Assembly: GCA_964517075.1 (NCBI GenBank)
Contig: CAZFAT010000265.1
Coordinates: forward strand, 1-32,838
Length of the DNA stretch: 32,838 nt
Direction of reading: 5' to 3'
Origin: CAZFAT01 sp964517075
GTDB taxonomy: Bacteria > Acidobacteriota > Vicinamibacteria > Vicinamibacterales > SCN-69-37
How positions within the stretch are numbered: position 1 is the first letter of the stretch; each line of letters opens with the position of its first letter. Position numbers and translations under genes: made by a program. The notes beneath the pieces were generated by a model. It saw nothing but the letters and a program-made list of their open reading frames with translations, made no database searches and was not told the origin of the DNA. This document shows, piece after piece, positions 8,244 through 16,186 of this stretch.

Positions 8244-10241
8244 ATGACACGAGTTTCGATGGTCGCGTTGGTGATGGGGCTGCTGGCCGCGCAGGCGCAT
8301 GGAACCGCGCAGGGCCGCGGCGGGCGCGGCGGCGGGCCGCCGACGTCGCCGCTGTCGAGCCTGCTCACGCTCCTGCGCACCGAGACGAATCCGGCACAGG
8401 CCGTCACGGACATCAGCACGATCTGGAACACCGACCGCTGGTTCACGTTTCCGAAGTTCGAGGAAACCGCGACGAACGTCGCGGCCATCATGCGGCGCGC
8501 CGGACTCGAGGACGTCGAAATCGGCCGAACCCCTGCCGATGGCGTGTCGCAGGGAGGGTTCTGGACGCTGCCCCTGGCCTGGGACGTCAAGGTCGGAACG
8601 CTCGAGATCGTCGAGCCGGTCGTGCCGGCGAATCAGCGCGTCCTCGCCGACTACCAGCACGTCCCCGCGTCGCTCTGCATGTGGAGCGGCCCGACGCCGG
8701 CCGGCGGCGTCGTGACCGACGTGGTGTTGAATTCCGGGAATCAGCCGAACGTCGATCTGAAAGGGAAGCTCGTCCTCGGCGGCTCGAAAGCGGCGGTGGC
8801 GCGAGCCGGCGGCCTGGGCCTGATCAGCGAGAACACCGAGAACCCCGCGCTTGCCGATGAGCGCGGCTGGGTCAATGCCTTCGGCGACAACGGCTGGAGC
8901 TTCACACGGGGCAGCACGCCGGTCGTTTGTTTCTCCATCACGCCGAACGGATCGAAGCTGCTACGTTCACTCTTGGCCAAGGGGCCGGTGAAGGTGCGCG
9001 CGAACGTCGACAGCCGGTACTACGACGGCGTGTACCCGTACGTCACGGGTGTGATTCGCGGCACCGACGGCGCCAGCGCCGAGGAGGTCCTGTCGCTCGG
9101 CCATCTCTACGAGCAGGGCGCGCACGACAACGCGACCGGCGTCGCGGCGATCATCGGTGCGGCCGAGACGGTCAACCGGCTGATCAGGGAAGGCAAGCTG
9201 CCGAGGCCGAGGCGGACCATCCGGGTGCTCGGCATAGGCGAGTGCTACGGGACGAACTGGTACCTCGACCACCACATGGCGCGCGTCAGGCGGACGATCG
9301 CGGCAATGAACATCGATTCACCCGCAGGCCTTCAGCACCTCGCGGGCACCGAACACACCTGGATCCTCAATCCGCACTCGGCGACCTCGTACGTCGACGC
9401 GTTCACGCTCAAGCTGGCCGAGGAGTACTACCCGTCGGTCGGCCGGCCGTGGCTGTCGACGCCGCATCGAAGCTCGACGGACAACTACCTCGGCGATCCC
9501 ACGATTGGCATTCCCACGGTGATGCCGCGCGGCGGCTACGGCGTGCAGGCGCATCACAACAGCGGGGACACGCCCGCGACCGTCGATCCCAGGTCGATGC
9601 GCGACCTGATGGTGATGAACGCCGCGTTCACGTACTTCCTCGCGTCGGCCGGCCCGGCCGAGCAGCGCTGGCTGGCCGAGGTGGCGTTGACGCGCGGCTT
9701 CAACCAGGTCGCGGCCACGGCGACCGAACTGCTCGACCGCGTGGCGCTCGCGACGACGGCCGACGCGCTCGGCCGCCTGCTCGCGCAGGCGCGGGCGCGC
9801 GTCGACTACGTCGTCCTGCGCGAATCCAAGGCGGTCGGCGCGGCGGCGGCGCTCGATCGGGGGCTGGCGGACCTCGCCGCATTCGGGCGGCAGCAGCACG
9901 GGCGGCTGGAGGGGCGGATCCGCGATCGCGCCGCCGAGCTGCAGCTCGGCACCGTGCAGCCGTTCGTGGCGCCACGCAACCCGGACGCCGAAGCCATCGT
10001 CGTCCGCCGCACGCGCATCGGCACGATTACCCTCGACAATCTGGGACGCGATCAGCGCGAAGGGTTCCCGGCCGCGTCGTTCTGGGGCGTGCCCGTCTCG
10101 GCGCTGTACTGGTGCGACGGTAAGCGCACGCTCGCCGAGGTCATCAGGCTCACCGAGCTCGAGATGGGCCCGCAGACGTTCGACTTCGTCGGCTACTTCA
10201 GGTTCCTCCAGAAGCACGGCTACGTCGAGTTCGTGAAGTAA
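8244..10241 (+). CDS. Exported M28-family zinc peptidase with C-terminal extension
   Basis: 665 residues. Signal peptide (1 to about 20) followed at once by a Gly/Arg linker (GRGGRGGGPP), then a domain with a PA-like insert (about 170-265) and the M28 catalytic core. Metal and catalytic positions can be traced: H287 (GHLYEQ), D295 (GAHDNATG), E333 (GIGECYG, general base or bridging ligand), D358 (NIDSPAG) and H437/H438 (QAHHNSGDT). The usual H-x-D at the first ligand is H-L-Y here, so the helper Asp is absent. After the core (about residue 470 on) come an Ala/Arg-rich helical stretch and a small winged-helix-like tail (LYWCDGKRTLAEVIRL), as seen in some aminopeptidase-like (DUF4910-type) proteins. 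It probably trims peptides in the periplasm or outside the cell. A GC hairpin follows the stop codon. Confidence 0.88.
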   Translation: MTRVSMVALVMGLLAAQAHGTAQGRGGRGGGPPTSPLSSLLTLLRTETNPAQAVTDISTIWNTDRWFTFPKFEETATNVAAIMRRAGLEDVEIGRTPADGVSQGGFWTLPLAWDVKVGTLEIVEPVVPANQRVLADYQHVPASLCMWSGPTPAGGVVTDVVLNSGNQPNVDLKGKLVLGGSKAAVARAGGLGLISENTENPALADERGWVNAFGDNGWSFTRGSTPVVCFSITPNGSKLLRSLLAKGPVKVRANVDSRYYDGVYPYVTGVIRGTDGASAEEVLSLGHLYEQGAHDNATGVAAIIGAAETVNRLIREGKLPRPRRTIRVLGIGECYGTNWYLDHHMARVRRTIAAMNIDSPAGLQHLAGTEHTWILNPHSATSYVDAFTLKLAEEYYPSVGRPWLSTPHRSSTDNYLGDPTIGIPTVMPRGGYGVQAHHNSGDTPATVDPRSMRDLMVMNAAFTYFLASAGPAEQRWLAEVALTRGFNQVAATATELLDRVALATTADALGRLLAQARARVDYVVLRESKAVGAAAALDRGLADLAAFGRQQHGRLEGRIRDRAAELQLGTVQPFVAPRNPDAEAIVVRRTRIGTITLDNLGRDQREGFPAASFWGVPVSALYWCDGKRTLAEVIRLTELEMGPQTFDFVGYFRFLQKHGYVEFVK

Positions 10242-10258
10242 GCGCCGAAATCCGGCGC
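10242..10258 (+). terminator. GC hairpin directly after the peptidase stop codon
   Basis: GCGCCG and CGGCGC arms (6 bp) with an AAATC loop begin at the base after TAA. There is no T-run, so intrinsic termination is uncertain. Confidence 0.35.
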
Positions 10259-10317
10259 GCGACGCCGTCCCGATCCGCCGGAGACGCCGTCGGGCTTCCC
10301 ATCCTCGCGGTCAGCTT

Positions 10318-10920
10318 ATGATCGATCCAAACCAGCACGACCGATTCGTCCTGCGGCAGAAGTGGACGCTCGTCATCAACCGCTATTTCTTTTCGGTGGC
10401 CGGCCAGGAGGAAGAGCCGTTCTGTTTCGTCGAGCAGAAGCGCTTTACGTTCAAGGAAGACATCCGCTTCTTTACGAATGAATCCAAGACCGAGGAGTTG
10501 ATGCGCATCAAGGCGCTGCACAGGTTCGACCCGCGCGCAACCTACGACGTGACCGTGAACGGCGAACGCATCGGCCAGATCCAGAAAGTGTTTGGCGCGT
10601 CGCTCTTGCGATCGACGTATCGGCTCTACGATGCCAATGGCGAGGAGACCGCAATTGTGGAGGAAGGCAGCCTTCCCGTCGCGATCATTCGCCGACTCCT
10701 TCACTTCGTTCCGCTCGTGGAAGATGTCGCGAACTGGCTGCCGATTCCCTACGACTTCGTGTTCAAGCGCGGCGAGGTCGTGGTCGGCCACAACCGCCGC
10801 CGCCGCTGGACGTTCGTCGACGTGTACGAGATCGACCTGTCGCTCGATCCGCAGCGCACGCTGGACCGCCGGCTCGTGCTCGCGCTGTCAGTCGGCATGG
10901 ACGCACTCCAGGCGCGCTAG
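10318..10920 (+). CDS. LURP-one/scramblase-like (Tubby C-terminal fold) protein
   Basis: 200 residues. The pattern of short beta strands, with FVLRQKWTLVINRYFFSV at the start and YDVTVNGERIGQIQKVFG and LYDANGEETAIVEEGS in the middle, matches the LURP-one-related/phospholipid-scramblase-like family, a Tubby-type barrel around a central helix. Bacterial members are small cytoplasmic or membrane-associated proteins of unknown function. The hydrophobic helix near residues 120-145 (VAIIRRLLHFVPLVEDVANWL) fits the buried helix or a membrane contact. ATG start at 10318, 76 bp behind the peptidase; no convincing ribosome site. A possible link to the peptidase is only positional. Confidence 0.65.
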   Translation: MIDPNQHDRFVLRQKWTLVINRYFFSVAGQEEEPFCFVEQKRFTFKEDIRFFTNESKTEELMRIKALHRFDPRATYDVTVNGERIGQIQKVFGASLLRSTYRLYDANGEETAIVEEGSLPVAIIRRLLHFVPLVEDVANWLPIPYDFVFKRGEVVVGHNRRRRWTFVDVYEIDLSLDPQRTLDRRLVLALSVGMDALQAR

Positions 10921-10934
10921 CGTTACCATTCTTC

Positions 10935-11595
10935 ATGTCTTCCCGCCGCGATTTCCTGAAGCTCGCCGCCGGCGCGGCCGCCGGCCGTCTCGCGGCCATC
11001 GCTCTGCCGCCTCAGGCCAAGCCCGGCCGCAGGCGGGTGACGATCGCGGGGCGCCCGGTCCGCGTCATCGACGTCCACGCGCACTGCGTCATTCCCGTCC
11101 CGGACATCGTGCAGGGCGCTGACAACATCGTGAAGCCGGGGGCGTTTTCGGGACGCGGCGACCTCGGCAACGTCATCGGGAATCCGCTCGAGCCGACGTA
11201 CTTTCTCTCACGACTCATCTTCGACGGCACGCTCGACAAGTTTCCGGGCCTGCGCATCTGCGCGGCGCATGCCGGCGGCTACCTTCCCTCCTATCTCGGC
11301 CGGACGGAAGCCGCGTGCGTCGTACGCGGCAACGCGAACTGCGCGAACAAGAAGAAGCCGAGCGAATACCTGCGATCGCAGATCCATCGACACGATGATC
11401 TTCTCCGAGGAAGGGCTGCGGCACCTGGTGGCCGAGATGGGCGTCGGGCAGATCGTCTACGGCACGGACGTGCCGTTCAACTGGCCGGTCACCGTCGATC
11501 TCGTGCTGAACGCGACGTTCCTGAGCGACGTCGAGAGGTCGGCGATTCTCAGCGGCAACCTGGCGAAGCTCTTGAGAATCAGCCCGGTGTCGTGA
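10935..11595 (+). pseudogene. Broken Tat-exported amidohydrolase (internal deletion plus frameshift)
   Basis: The 5' part encodes a Tat signal (SRRDFLKLAAG), a short linker and the metal motif VIDVHAHC. It then jumps straight to GNPLEPTYFLSRLIFDGTLDKFPGL and AAHAGGYLPSYLGR, which in amidohydrolase-2 decarboxylase-type proteins lie well over a hundred residues further on. About 100-150 residues of barrel are therefore missing around 11130-11150. Near 11384-11389 the frame shifts (minus 2 or plus 1): the family tail DTMIFSEEGLRHLVAEMG, then GQIVYGTDVPF and a closing SGNLAKLLRI, continues in another frame to the stop at 11593-11595. In the first frame translation would run on to 11615. Two independent lesions make a functional product very unlikely. 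A -10-like TACCAT lies 5 bp before the ATG. Confidence 0.85.
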
Positions 11596-11687
11596 GTCGC
11601 GCCGATGCGCGCTGACGGCGTCGCTTCAGGCGACTCGGAGCCTTCGGCGCGCGCGCGGTCCTGTTCACCAGCCAGACCGTCCGACGG

Positions 11688-12611
11688 TCACTCCTGTTCG
11701 AGGCGCAGGAAACGAGCCGCGTTGCGATAGAGAATGTCCCGCTTCTGCTCCTCCGTCAGGAACGGCGCCTGCTCGATCGCTTCAATACCTTCGCCGATCT
11801 TCTCCGGCCAGCGCATCTGATCCGAGCCGAACATCAGGCGTTTGCCCAGACCGGCCCGGACCAACGCCTCCAGGTAGTCGTAGAAGCCGACGCGCGGGAT
11901 TATCCAACTGATGGTCGACACGTCGGCGTGGAGCTGCGGATACTGATACATCATCGCGATCATCTCGCCACGATACGGATAGCCCGCGTTCTCGACAAAG
12001 AGCCGGAGCTTCGGGTGGCGGACCAGCACGTCCTCCAGCAACACGGGGTTGCCGGCGGCGGTGCGGAAGCCCGGTAGATACGGTCCGATCCCCTCCGTGT
12101 GGATGAGGACGGGCAGGTCGAGCTCTTCGGCAAGTGCGAAGTACGGCTCAAGAGCGGGGTCGTTCGGCGGCACCCCGGTGAGCTGCGTGGCGATCTCGCC
12201 CAGCCCCCCGTACCGACCGGCGGCATACGCCTTCCTGAGCACCTCCGGATCCGGTCGGCCGGGCTGCAGCATGAAGGGCGCGGCAATGAAGCGATTCGGC
12301 GCGGCCGCCACCCACTTCTGGACGATCGCGGGATCCACGCCGCTGAGGAAGGCTTTGACGATGTTGTAGCGGTCCATCGCCTGCAAGGTCTGCTCGAGGG
12401 TCTCGGCGTGATTCGCCGTCGCCTGACCGGTGCCTTGGCACGGCTCAGGGCGGCACGGCGATGGCGCTCCCGGGTGAACCTCATGCGGCGGAAGGTCCGC
12501 ATGCAGGTGCATGTCGATGATGGGGGGTCTCGTCTGGGCGAGCAGCGCCGCAGGAATGTGCCCCCCGCTGAGCGCAGCCACGGATGCGACGACGGGAATG
12601 AGCGCTCTCAC
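11688..12611 (-). CDS. Exported amidohydrolase-2 family metal hydrolase
   Basis: 307 residues from the GTG at 12609-12611, chosen because AGGAGG sits 5 nt upstream and the product then begins with a signal peptide (residues 1 to about 26, ending ALLAQ). The frame is open further upstream to 12803, but that extension is not protein-like. The catalytic barrel shows DMHLHAD (H35, H37), LIHTEG for the later His, and FGSDQM (D264) for the last metal ligand. Members of this family hydrolyse or decarboxylate small cyclic or aromatic acids, lactones or amides; the substrate is unknown. It lies downstream of, and in the same direction as, a TPR-LuxR regulator, with a 203-bp gap. It is not a close relative of the broken amidohydrolase facing it. 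Confidence 0.88.
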   Translation of the reverse strand: MRALIPVVASVAALSGGHIPAALLAQTRPPIIDMHLHADLPPHEVHPGAPSPCRPEPCQGTGQATANHAETLEQTLQAMDRYNIVKAFLSGVDPAIVQKWVAAAPNRFIAAPFMLQPGRPDPEVLRKAYAAGRYGGLGEIATQLTGVPPNDPALEPYFALAEELDLPVLIHTEGIGPYLPGFRTAAGNPVLLEDVLVRHPKLRLFVENAGYPYRGEMIAMMYQYPQLHADVSTISWIIPRVGFYDYLEALVRAGLGKRLMFGSDQMRWPEKIGEGIEAIEQAPFLTEEQKRDILYRNAARFLRLEQE

Positions 12612-12702
12612 AGCAGCCTCCTGTTCGCAATGACCACCGGTCCTCGATTCTGTCCTTGTGAACGAGGGTAGGGCAGGCAGATCCCCCTCACATCGGGAGG
12701 AC

Positions 12703-12733
12703 CACCCATTTTCGCGGGGCTGACGAATGGGTG
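12703..12733. repeat. 8-bp inverted repeat between the LuxR gene and the amidohydrolase gene
   Basis: CACCCATT and AATGGGTG arms are separated by 15 bp. The site is about 92 bp upstream of the amidohydrolase start and 82 bp past the regulator's stop. It could be an operator or a weak hairpin; no T-run follows. Confidence 0.35.
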
Positions 12734-12814
12734 TTTCCCCGTACCAGCATAGAGAGTCACGCTCGCGATCGCGCGCACGAGCGGTAAGGCGCGCGGCGGC
12801 CACGCGACTGGACG

Positions 12815-14452
12815 TCAGCGCAACTGGTGCTCGTACGCGTAAGCGGTCGCGGCCGCTCGCGAGGACAGGTCGAGTTTGTTGAAGATGTTGCTCATGTGCC
12901 GTTCGACGGTCTTCTCGCTGATGAACAGGTCGGAGGCGATCTGCCGGTTCGTCTTACCCGCGGCGACCAGCCGTAGCACCTGGATTTCGCGCGCGCTGAG
13001 ACCACCCACGGTCCTGGGCCTGACAGCCCGCCTGAACGCATCCACACGGGTGACGTCAGGACGCGCGCCGAGCTGCTGAAAGACCCAACGGGCCGCGTCC
13101 AACTCCATCTCCGCGGCGTCCACGTCACCCAGATCCCGGGACGCGAGACCGACGAGGACGCGCACGCGCGCGGCGTCATAGGCGGCCCCGACCTCCTGCC
13201 ACGCCGTCCAGGCCTGGCGCAGGACCGTGAGCGCCGCCCGCGCGTCGTCGCCAGCCAGGAGCACGGCCCCGCGCGCCTGTGCGGCCACGGCGTTCAGGGC
13301 GGGCGCATCCAGGTCGCCGGCGACCTTCGAAAGTTCGTCCGCGGCGATGCGCGCGGCCTGGACGTCGGCTGCCGCCACCATGATCTCGACGTAGGCGGGA
13401 AGCAGCCGCAAACGCGCCTCGAGTGTCCGCGCCTCGTCGAGCGCGAGCCGGATCGCAGTGACGGCCGATTCCGTCTGGCCTAGGGCCAACCTCAGCAGCG
13501 CGAGGCCGGGCTGCGGCGTTCGGCCGTACCGGTGGGCCTGGCGGTACGCGTCGTCAGCCTCCGAGAACTCGCCGCGCAGGCGATGGAGCTCACCAAGCAG
13601 GTAGTACGCCGCGCCCGAGCCAGGCCGGATCGACGGGTGCAGGAGCCGCGCGCACGCCTGCTGCGCCGCCTCGATTGCTTCCGGCCACGCGCCATGCAGC
13701 TGCAGGATCTCGGCGCGGCGCACGAGACATTGGCCGCGATAGGGGACGAGATCCGGCTGCGCCTCACACCAGCGCGTCAGCGCCGACGTCCACTCCTGCG
13801 CTCTCCGGAGGTCGAACACTTCGAGACAGCCTTCGATGACGCTGCAATACACGTCGCCGACCACGAGCGAGGAGACATCGCCGGCGTCAATGGCGATCAT
13901 CGCCTCGTCGAGCAGACGGACGCCGTCCTGAATCTTGCCCATCCGGATCAGCACGCGACCGCGGCTGTGCCGGGCGAGCGCGATCAGATCTCGATCGCCA
14001 AACCGGTCGCCGATCTCGGCGGCGTGACAGAACATGCCGTAGGCACCGGCCGCATCGCCTGCAAACAGGCACCGCAGCGCGACCGGAAGGAGCAGGTAGC
14101 CCTGTTCGACGCACTCCTGATGCGCGTTCTCGAGCAGTTCGCGCGCCCGCGTGATCCAGCCGTCAGCCCGCGCGCGTTCGCCGTGATGCACCAGGCCGAC
14201 GGCCAGCCAGAACGCACATCGCACCGCGCGGTCCACGGCGCCGAGCCCCAGGAACTCCTGATGCGCGCGCGCCCAGAATTCCGTGCTTTCCGCGTCCTTG
14301 CCAATCAGGTACGCCGCCGTCGCCAGTCGCTCGAGATCGTCGGATGCGAGCGGTTCGTCGCGATCGGCCGCCCCAAGAAGGCGGTAGGCGTCCGTCCACC
14401 CTCGGCGCCGAAAGGCGTCCCGGGCCTGAGCGAGGTTGTCAGCCGTGGCCAT
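12815..14452 (-). CDS. LuxR-family transcription regulator with long TPR sensor region
   Basis: 545 residues from ATG at 14450-14452 (GGAAG 5 nt upstream); an in-frame GTG at 14476 is possible. The last 64 residues are a textbook LuxR helix-turn-helix: LSAREIQVLRLVAAGKTN, then RQIASDLFISEKTVERHMSN and IFNKLDLSSRAAATAYAY. The preceding 480 residues are Ala/Leu/Arg-rich helical repeats of TPR type (for instance AYRLLGAADRD, ESTEFWARAHQEFLGLG, AYYLLGELHRLRGEFSEAD), with no P-loop, so it resembles the C-terminal half of MalT/LAL regulators without the ATPase. Such proteins bind DNA as dimers and sense a ligand or partner through the TPR region. The downstream amidohydrolase is the obvious candidate target. 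Confidence 0.9.
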   Translation of the reverse strand: MATADNLAQARDAFRRRGWTDAYRLLGAADRDEPLASDDLERLATAAYLIGKDAESTEFWARAHQEFLGLGAVDRAVRCAFWLAVGLVHHGERARADGWITRARELLENAHQECVEQGYLLLPVALRCLFAGDAAGAYGMFCHAAEIGDRFGDRDLIALARHSRGRVLIRMGKIQDGVRLLDEAMIAIDAGDVSSLVVGDVYCSVIEGCLEVFDLRRAQEWTSALTRWCEAQPDLVPYRGQCLVRRAEILQLHGAWPEAIEAAQQACARLLHPSIRPGSGAAYYLLGELHRLRGEFSEADDAYRQAHRYGRTPQPGLALLRLALGQTESAVTAIRLALDEARTLEARLRLLPAYVEIMVAAADVQAARIAADELSKVAGDLDAPALNAVAAQARGAVLLAGDDARAALTVLRQAWTAWQEVGAAYDAARVRVLVGLASRDLGDVDAAEMELDAARWVFQQLGARPDVTRVDAFRRAVRPRTVGGLSAREIQVLRLVAAGKTNRQIASDLFISEKTVERHMSNIFNKLDLSSRAAATAYAYEHQLR

Positions 14453-14619
14453 GTGTGCTTCCACTAACCTTCTCACGAGCGAGCATAGGCAGGAGGCGGC
14501 GGGCGATCAATCTCCAAATGCAGGCTGGCACGCGATCGCCGGCGCGGCCGGTCGATCGCGCCGGCCCGACGGTCATGCCGGAGCGGCGACTCAGGAAGCG
14601 GCCGGACGTCCGTGGGGCG

Positions 14620-14748
14620 CGGTACGTCGTGACCTCCCGATGCCGCGCGCTACCGCACGCGGGCCACGGCCAGGTCGGCCGACGGCAGCCATATGTAGAA
14701 CACATGCAGATCGTAACCGAGCCGCTTCATTCTGGTGAGGAGCCCGAG
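14620..14748 (-). pseudogene. Remnant of a zeta-toxin family kinase
   Basis: The minus-strand frame reads LLTRMKRLGYDLHVFYIW, LPSADLAVARVR, a TAG stop (14650-14652), then RAASGGHDVP. This closely follows the conserved segment of zeta-toxin/UDP-GlcNAc kinase-like proteins (GY-x-hydrophobic-x-FLWLPSP-x-x-AVARV-x-x-RV-x-x-GGHDVP), with a stop codon inside the motif. No P-loop or other part of the gene is left. It continues without a break from a propeller remnant of an unrelated gene. Confidence 0.7.
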
Positions 14749-15021
14749 GACTGAGCAGTCGTAGCTGCCCGGACGCAGCGGCAGCGCCGTCGTGGTGCCG
14801 GATCGATCGGTCAGCACCAGGCCGACGGCGAGCGAGGTCAGGGACGCCGGGCCCGGAATGTAGGCGAGGACGCCGCTCGGCGAGATCGCGAAGTGCCCAA
14901 CCCTGCTGAGACCGCGCCACACGCCCTCAATCACCGGCGCCTCGGCCCCGACACCGAGGCGGGACGCGTCGAACGGCGCGGCGAACACCGTGCCGCCTCG
15001 GCTGGTCCGTCGCGGGGTCAC
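14749..15021 (-). pseudogene. Remnant of a PD40/TolB-like propeller (Ser/Thr kinase C-terminal part)
   Basis: The frame encodes TVFAAPFDASRLGVGAEAPV, IEGVWRGLSRVGHFAISPSG, VLAYIPG and LVLTDRSGTTTALPLRPGSY. The same block occurs in the intact kinase of this window (QPFDLERLEVTGQPSRVADG, then SVSQTGVLAYV and LTSFDRAGRRLGPVG). Only about 90 residues of one or two propeller blades survive, with no kinase domain and no sensible start. The frame stays open upstream to about 15075 with no recognisable match. Confidence 0.7.
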
Positions 15022-15080
15022 CTGAACGACGCGGCTGTTAATCGACCAGAGGTTGAGGAAGGTGATAAGCCGCAGCAGAG

Positions 15081-15122
15081 CATCGAATATCGATGTTTAT
15101 ACATTGATTATCGATAATTAAT
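15081..15122. promoter_or_regulatory. Double ATCGAT palindrome operator
   Basis: An AT-rich island in GC-rich DNA. The first palindrome is CATCGA-ATA-TCGATG (15081-15095, perfect 6-bp arms). The second is ATTATCGATAAT (15107-15118, perfect), extending to a 20-bp imperfect palindrome (15103-15122). The two ATCGAT cores are centred 21 bp apart, two helical turns. The second overlaps the -35 and spacer of the predicted promoter, as expected for a repressor site; the HTH protein two genes downstream is the natural candidate. Confidence 0.65.
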
Positions 15123-15133
15123 TGACGTATAAC
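15104..15133 (+). promoter_or_regulatory. Promoter of the DUF2975-HTH pair
   Basis: TTGATT (15104-15109), an 18-bp spacer and TATAAC (15128-15133). Transcription would start near 15140, giving a leader of about 20 nt that contains the strong AGGAGGAGG ribosome site before ATG 15160. Confidence 0.6.
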
Positions 15134-15159
15134 AGTAACGCGATTGACAGGAGGAGGAC

Positions 15160-15804
15160 ATGAGGGCAATCGGCCACCGTTCGATATCGTCATTCCTGGC
15201 GACGTTCTTCAACGTCGGTTGGTACGTCGCCGCGATCGGGCTCGTGCTGCTCGTCCTGCTCGCGCTCGTGCCTCTCGTCTGGACGCTCCCCACCGAAATG
15301 CGCAACGTCACGGTTGCCATTCCCGCCTCGTTCAGTTTCGCCGACCAGGGCACGCTCGTGGCGTCGTCGTCGATCGACTCGGCCGTCGTCCCGCTTCGGA
15401 TCCAGAACGCTCGCGGCATGCTGATGGTGCGGCCGCTGAACGGTGCGGCGGTCATGGTGGCCGCGATCCTGCCGATCGTGGGTTTCGCGCTGCTGGTGTG
15501 GATCTTCGGTCTGCTGCGCGACGTCTTCCGCACGCTGCGCGACGGCCAGCCATTCGTGCCCGCCAACGCGACGCGGATCCGCCGCGTTGGCTATGCCGTG
15601 ATCCTCGGCGAGATCGTCCGCGCCCTCGTGGTGTTCGTCGCCAACTATCTGGTCATGACGCACGTCACGTCGGAGGCCGTGCGCTTCTACGCGCTGCCCA
15701 GCCTGGAGGCCTATACCGTCGTCTCCGGGCTCGTCATCCTCGTGATCGCGGAGGTCTTCCGCGCCGGCACGCGACTCGACGAAGAGCAGTCGCTGACCGT
15801 CTGA
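15160..15804 (+). CDS. DUF2975 family four-helix membrane protein
   Basis: 214 residues with four hydrophobic segments: about 16-40 (FFNVGWYVAAIGLVLLVLLA), 105-128 (VMVAAILPIVGFALLVWIF), 146-168 and 185-203. The loop between segments 1 and 2 (about 60 residues, beta-rich) would lie outside the cytoplasmic membrane. DUF2975 proteins are typically encoded next to a small Cro/CI-type regulator of the YozG kind, as with the Bacillus subtilis yoaS-yozG pair, and their role is not known. Here the regulator follows 8 bp later. The ribosome site is very strong, and the promoter carries a double palindrome, so the pair is probably autoregulated. Confidence 0.85.
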   Translation: MRAIGHRSISSFLATFFNVGWYVAAIGLVLLVLLALVPLVWTLPTEMRNVTVAIPASFSFADQGTLVASSSIDSAVVPLRIQNARGMLMVRPLNGAAVMVAAILPIVGFALLVWIFGLLRDVFRTLRDGQPFVPANATRIRRVGYAVILGEIVRALVVFVANYLVMTHVTSEAVRFYALPSLEAYTVVSGLVILVIAEVFRAGTRLDEEQSLTV

Positions 15805-15812
15805 GGCACCCG

Positions 15813-16019
15813 ATGGCCATTCGCGTCAAGCTCGACTACCTGCTGGTCGATCGGCGCGTGACGCTGACCGATCTCGCCGATCGAGTCGGCATCACGCTCG
15901 CGAACCTGTCGGTGCTCAAGACCAACAAAGCGCGCGCGATCCGCTTCTCCACGCTCGAGGCACTCTGTCGCGAGCTGAAATGTCAGCCGGGCGATCTGCT
16001 GGAGTGGGCGCCGGACTAG
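15813..16019 (+). CDS. Small YozG-like Cro/CI helix-turn-helix regulator
   Basis: 68 residues, ATG at 15813, 8 bp after the DUF2975 stop. The whole protein is one XRE-type DNA-binding domain: MAIRVKLDYLLVDRRVTLTD, LADRVGITLANLSVLKTNKA, then RFSTLEALCRELKCQPGDLLEW. The closing CQPGDLLEW is characteristic of the YozG group. It has no separate sensor domain, so any signal would come from the membrane partner or from dimerisation. The ATCGAT palindromes upstream of the operon are the best candidate binding sites. Confidence 0.9.
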   Translation: MAIRVKLDYLLVDRRVTLTDLADRVGITLANLSVLKTNKARAIRFSTLEALCRELKCQPGDLLEWAPD

Positions 16020-16044
16020 ACAATCGGGAACTCCTGAACGCCTA

Positions 16045-16065
16045 CCGCCCCGGAGAGAGGCGGGG
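16045..16065 (+). other. Small hairpin after the HTH gene
   Basis: Alternative 5-bp stems (CCGCC/GGCGG or CCCCG/CGGGG) form a GC hairpin about 25 bp past the stop codon; there is no T-run. The rest of 16020-16186 shows no recognisable gene. Confidence 0.2.
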
Positions 16066-16186
16066 ACCGACAGACGGCTCATGGCGACGGAGCATCTCGA
16101 AGAGAGCGACCGGGCAGCGTTTCGCGAAGTCGCGGAGACCGAGGTGGGCGACGGGTGGGCCCTGCGTCAGCTTTGGGCGCAATTGA

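Noticed and set aside
14439..14705. Minus-strand 88-codon frame next to the zeta-toxin relic
   Set aside because: I looked for the rest of the toxin in this frame but could not match it to the family; the composition is that of a shadow frame.
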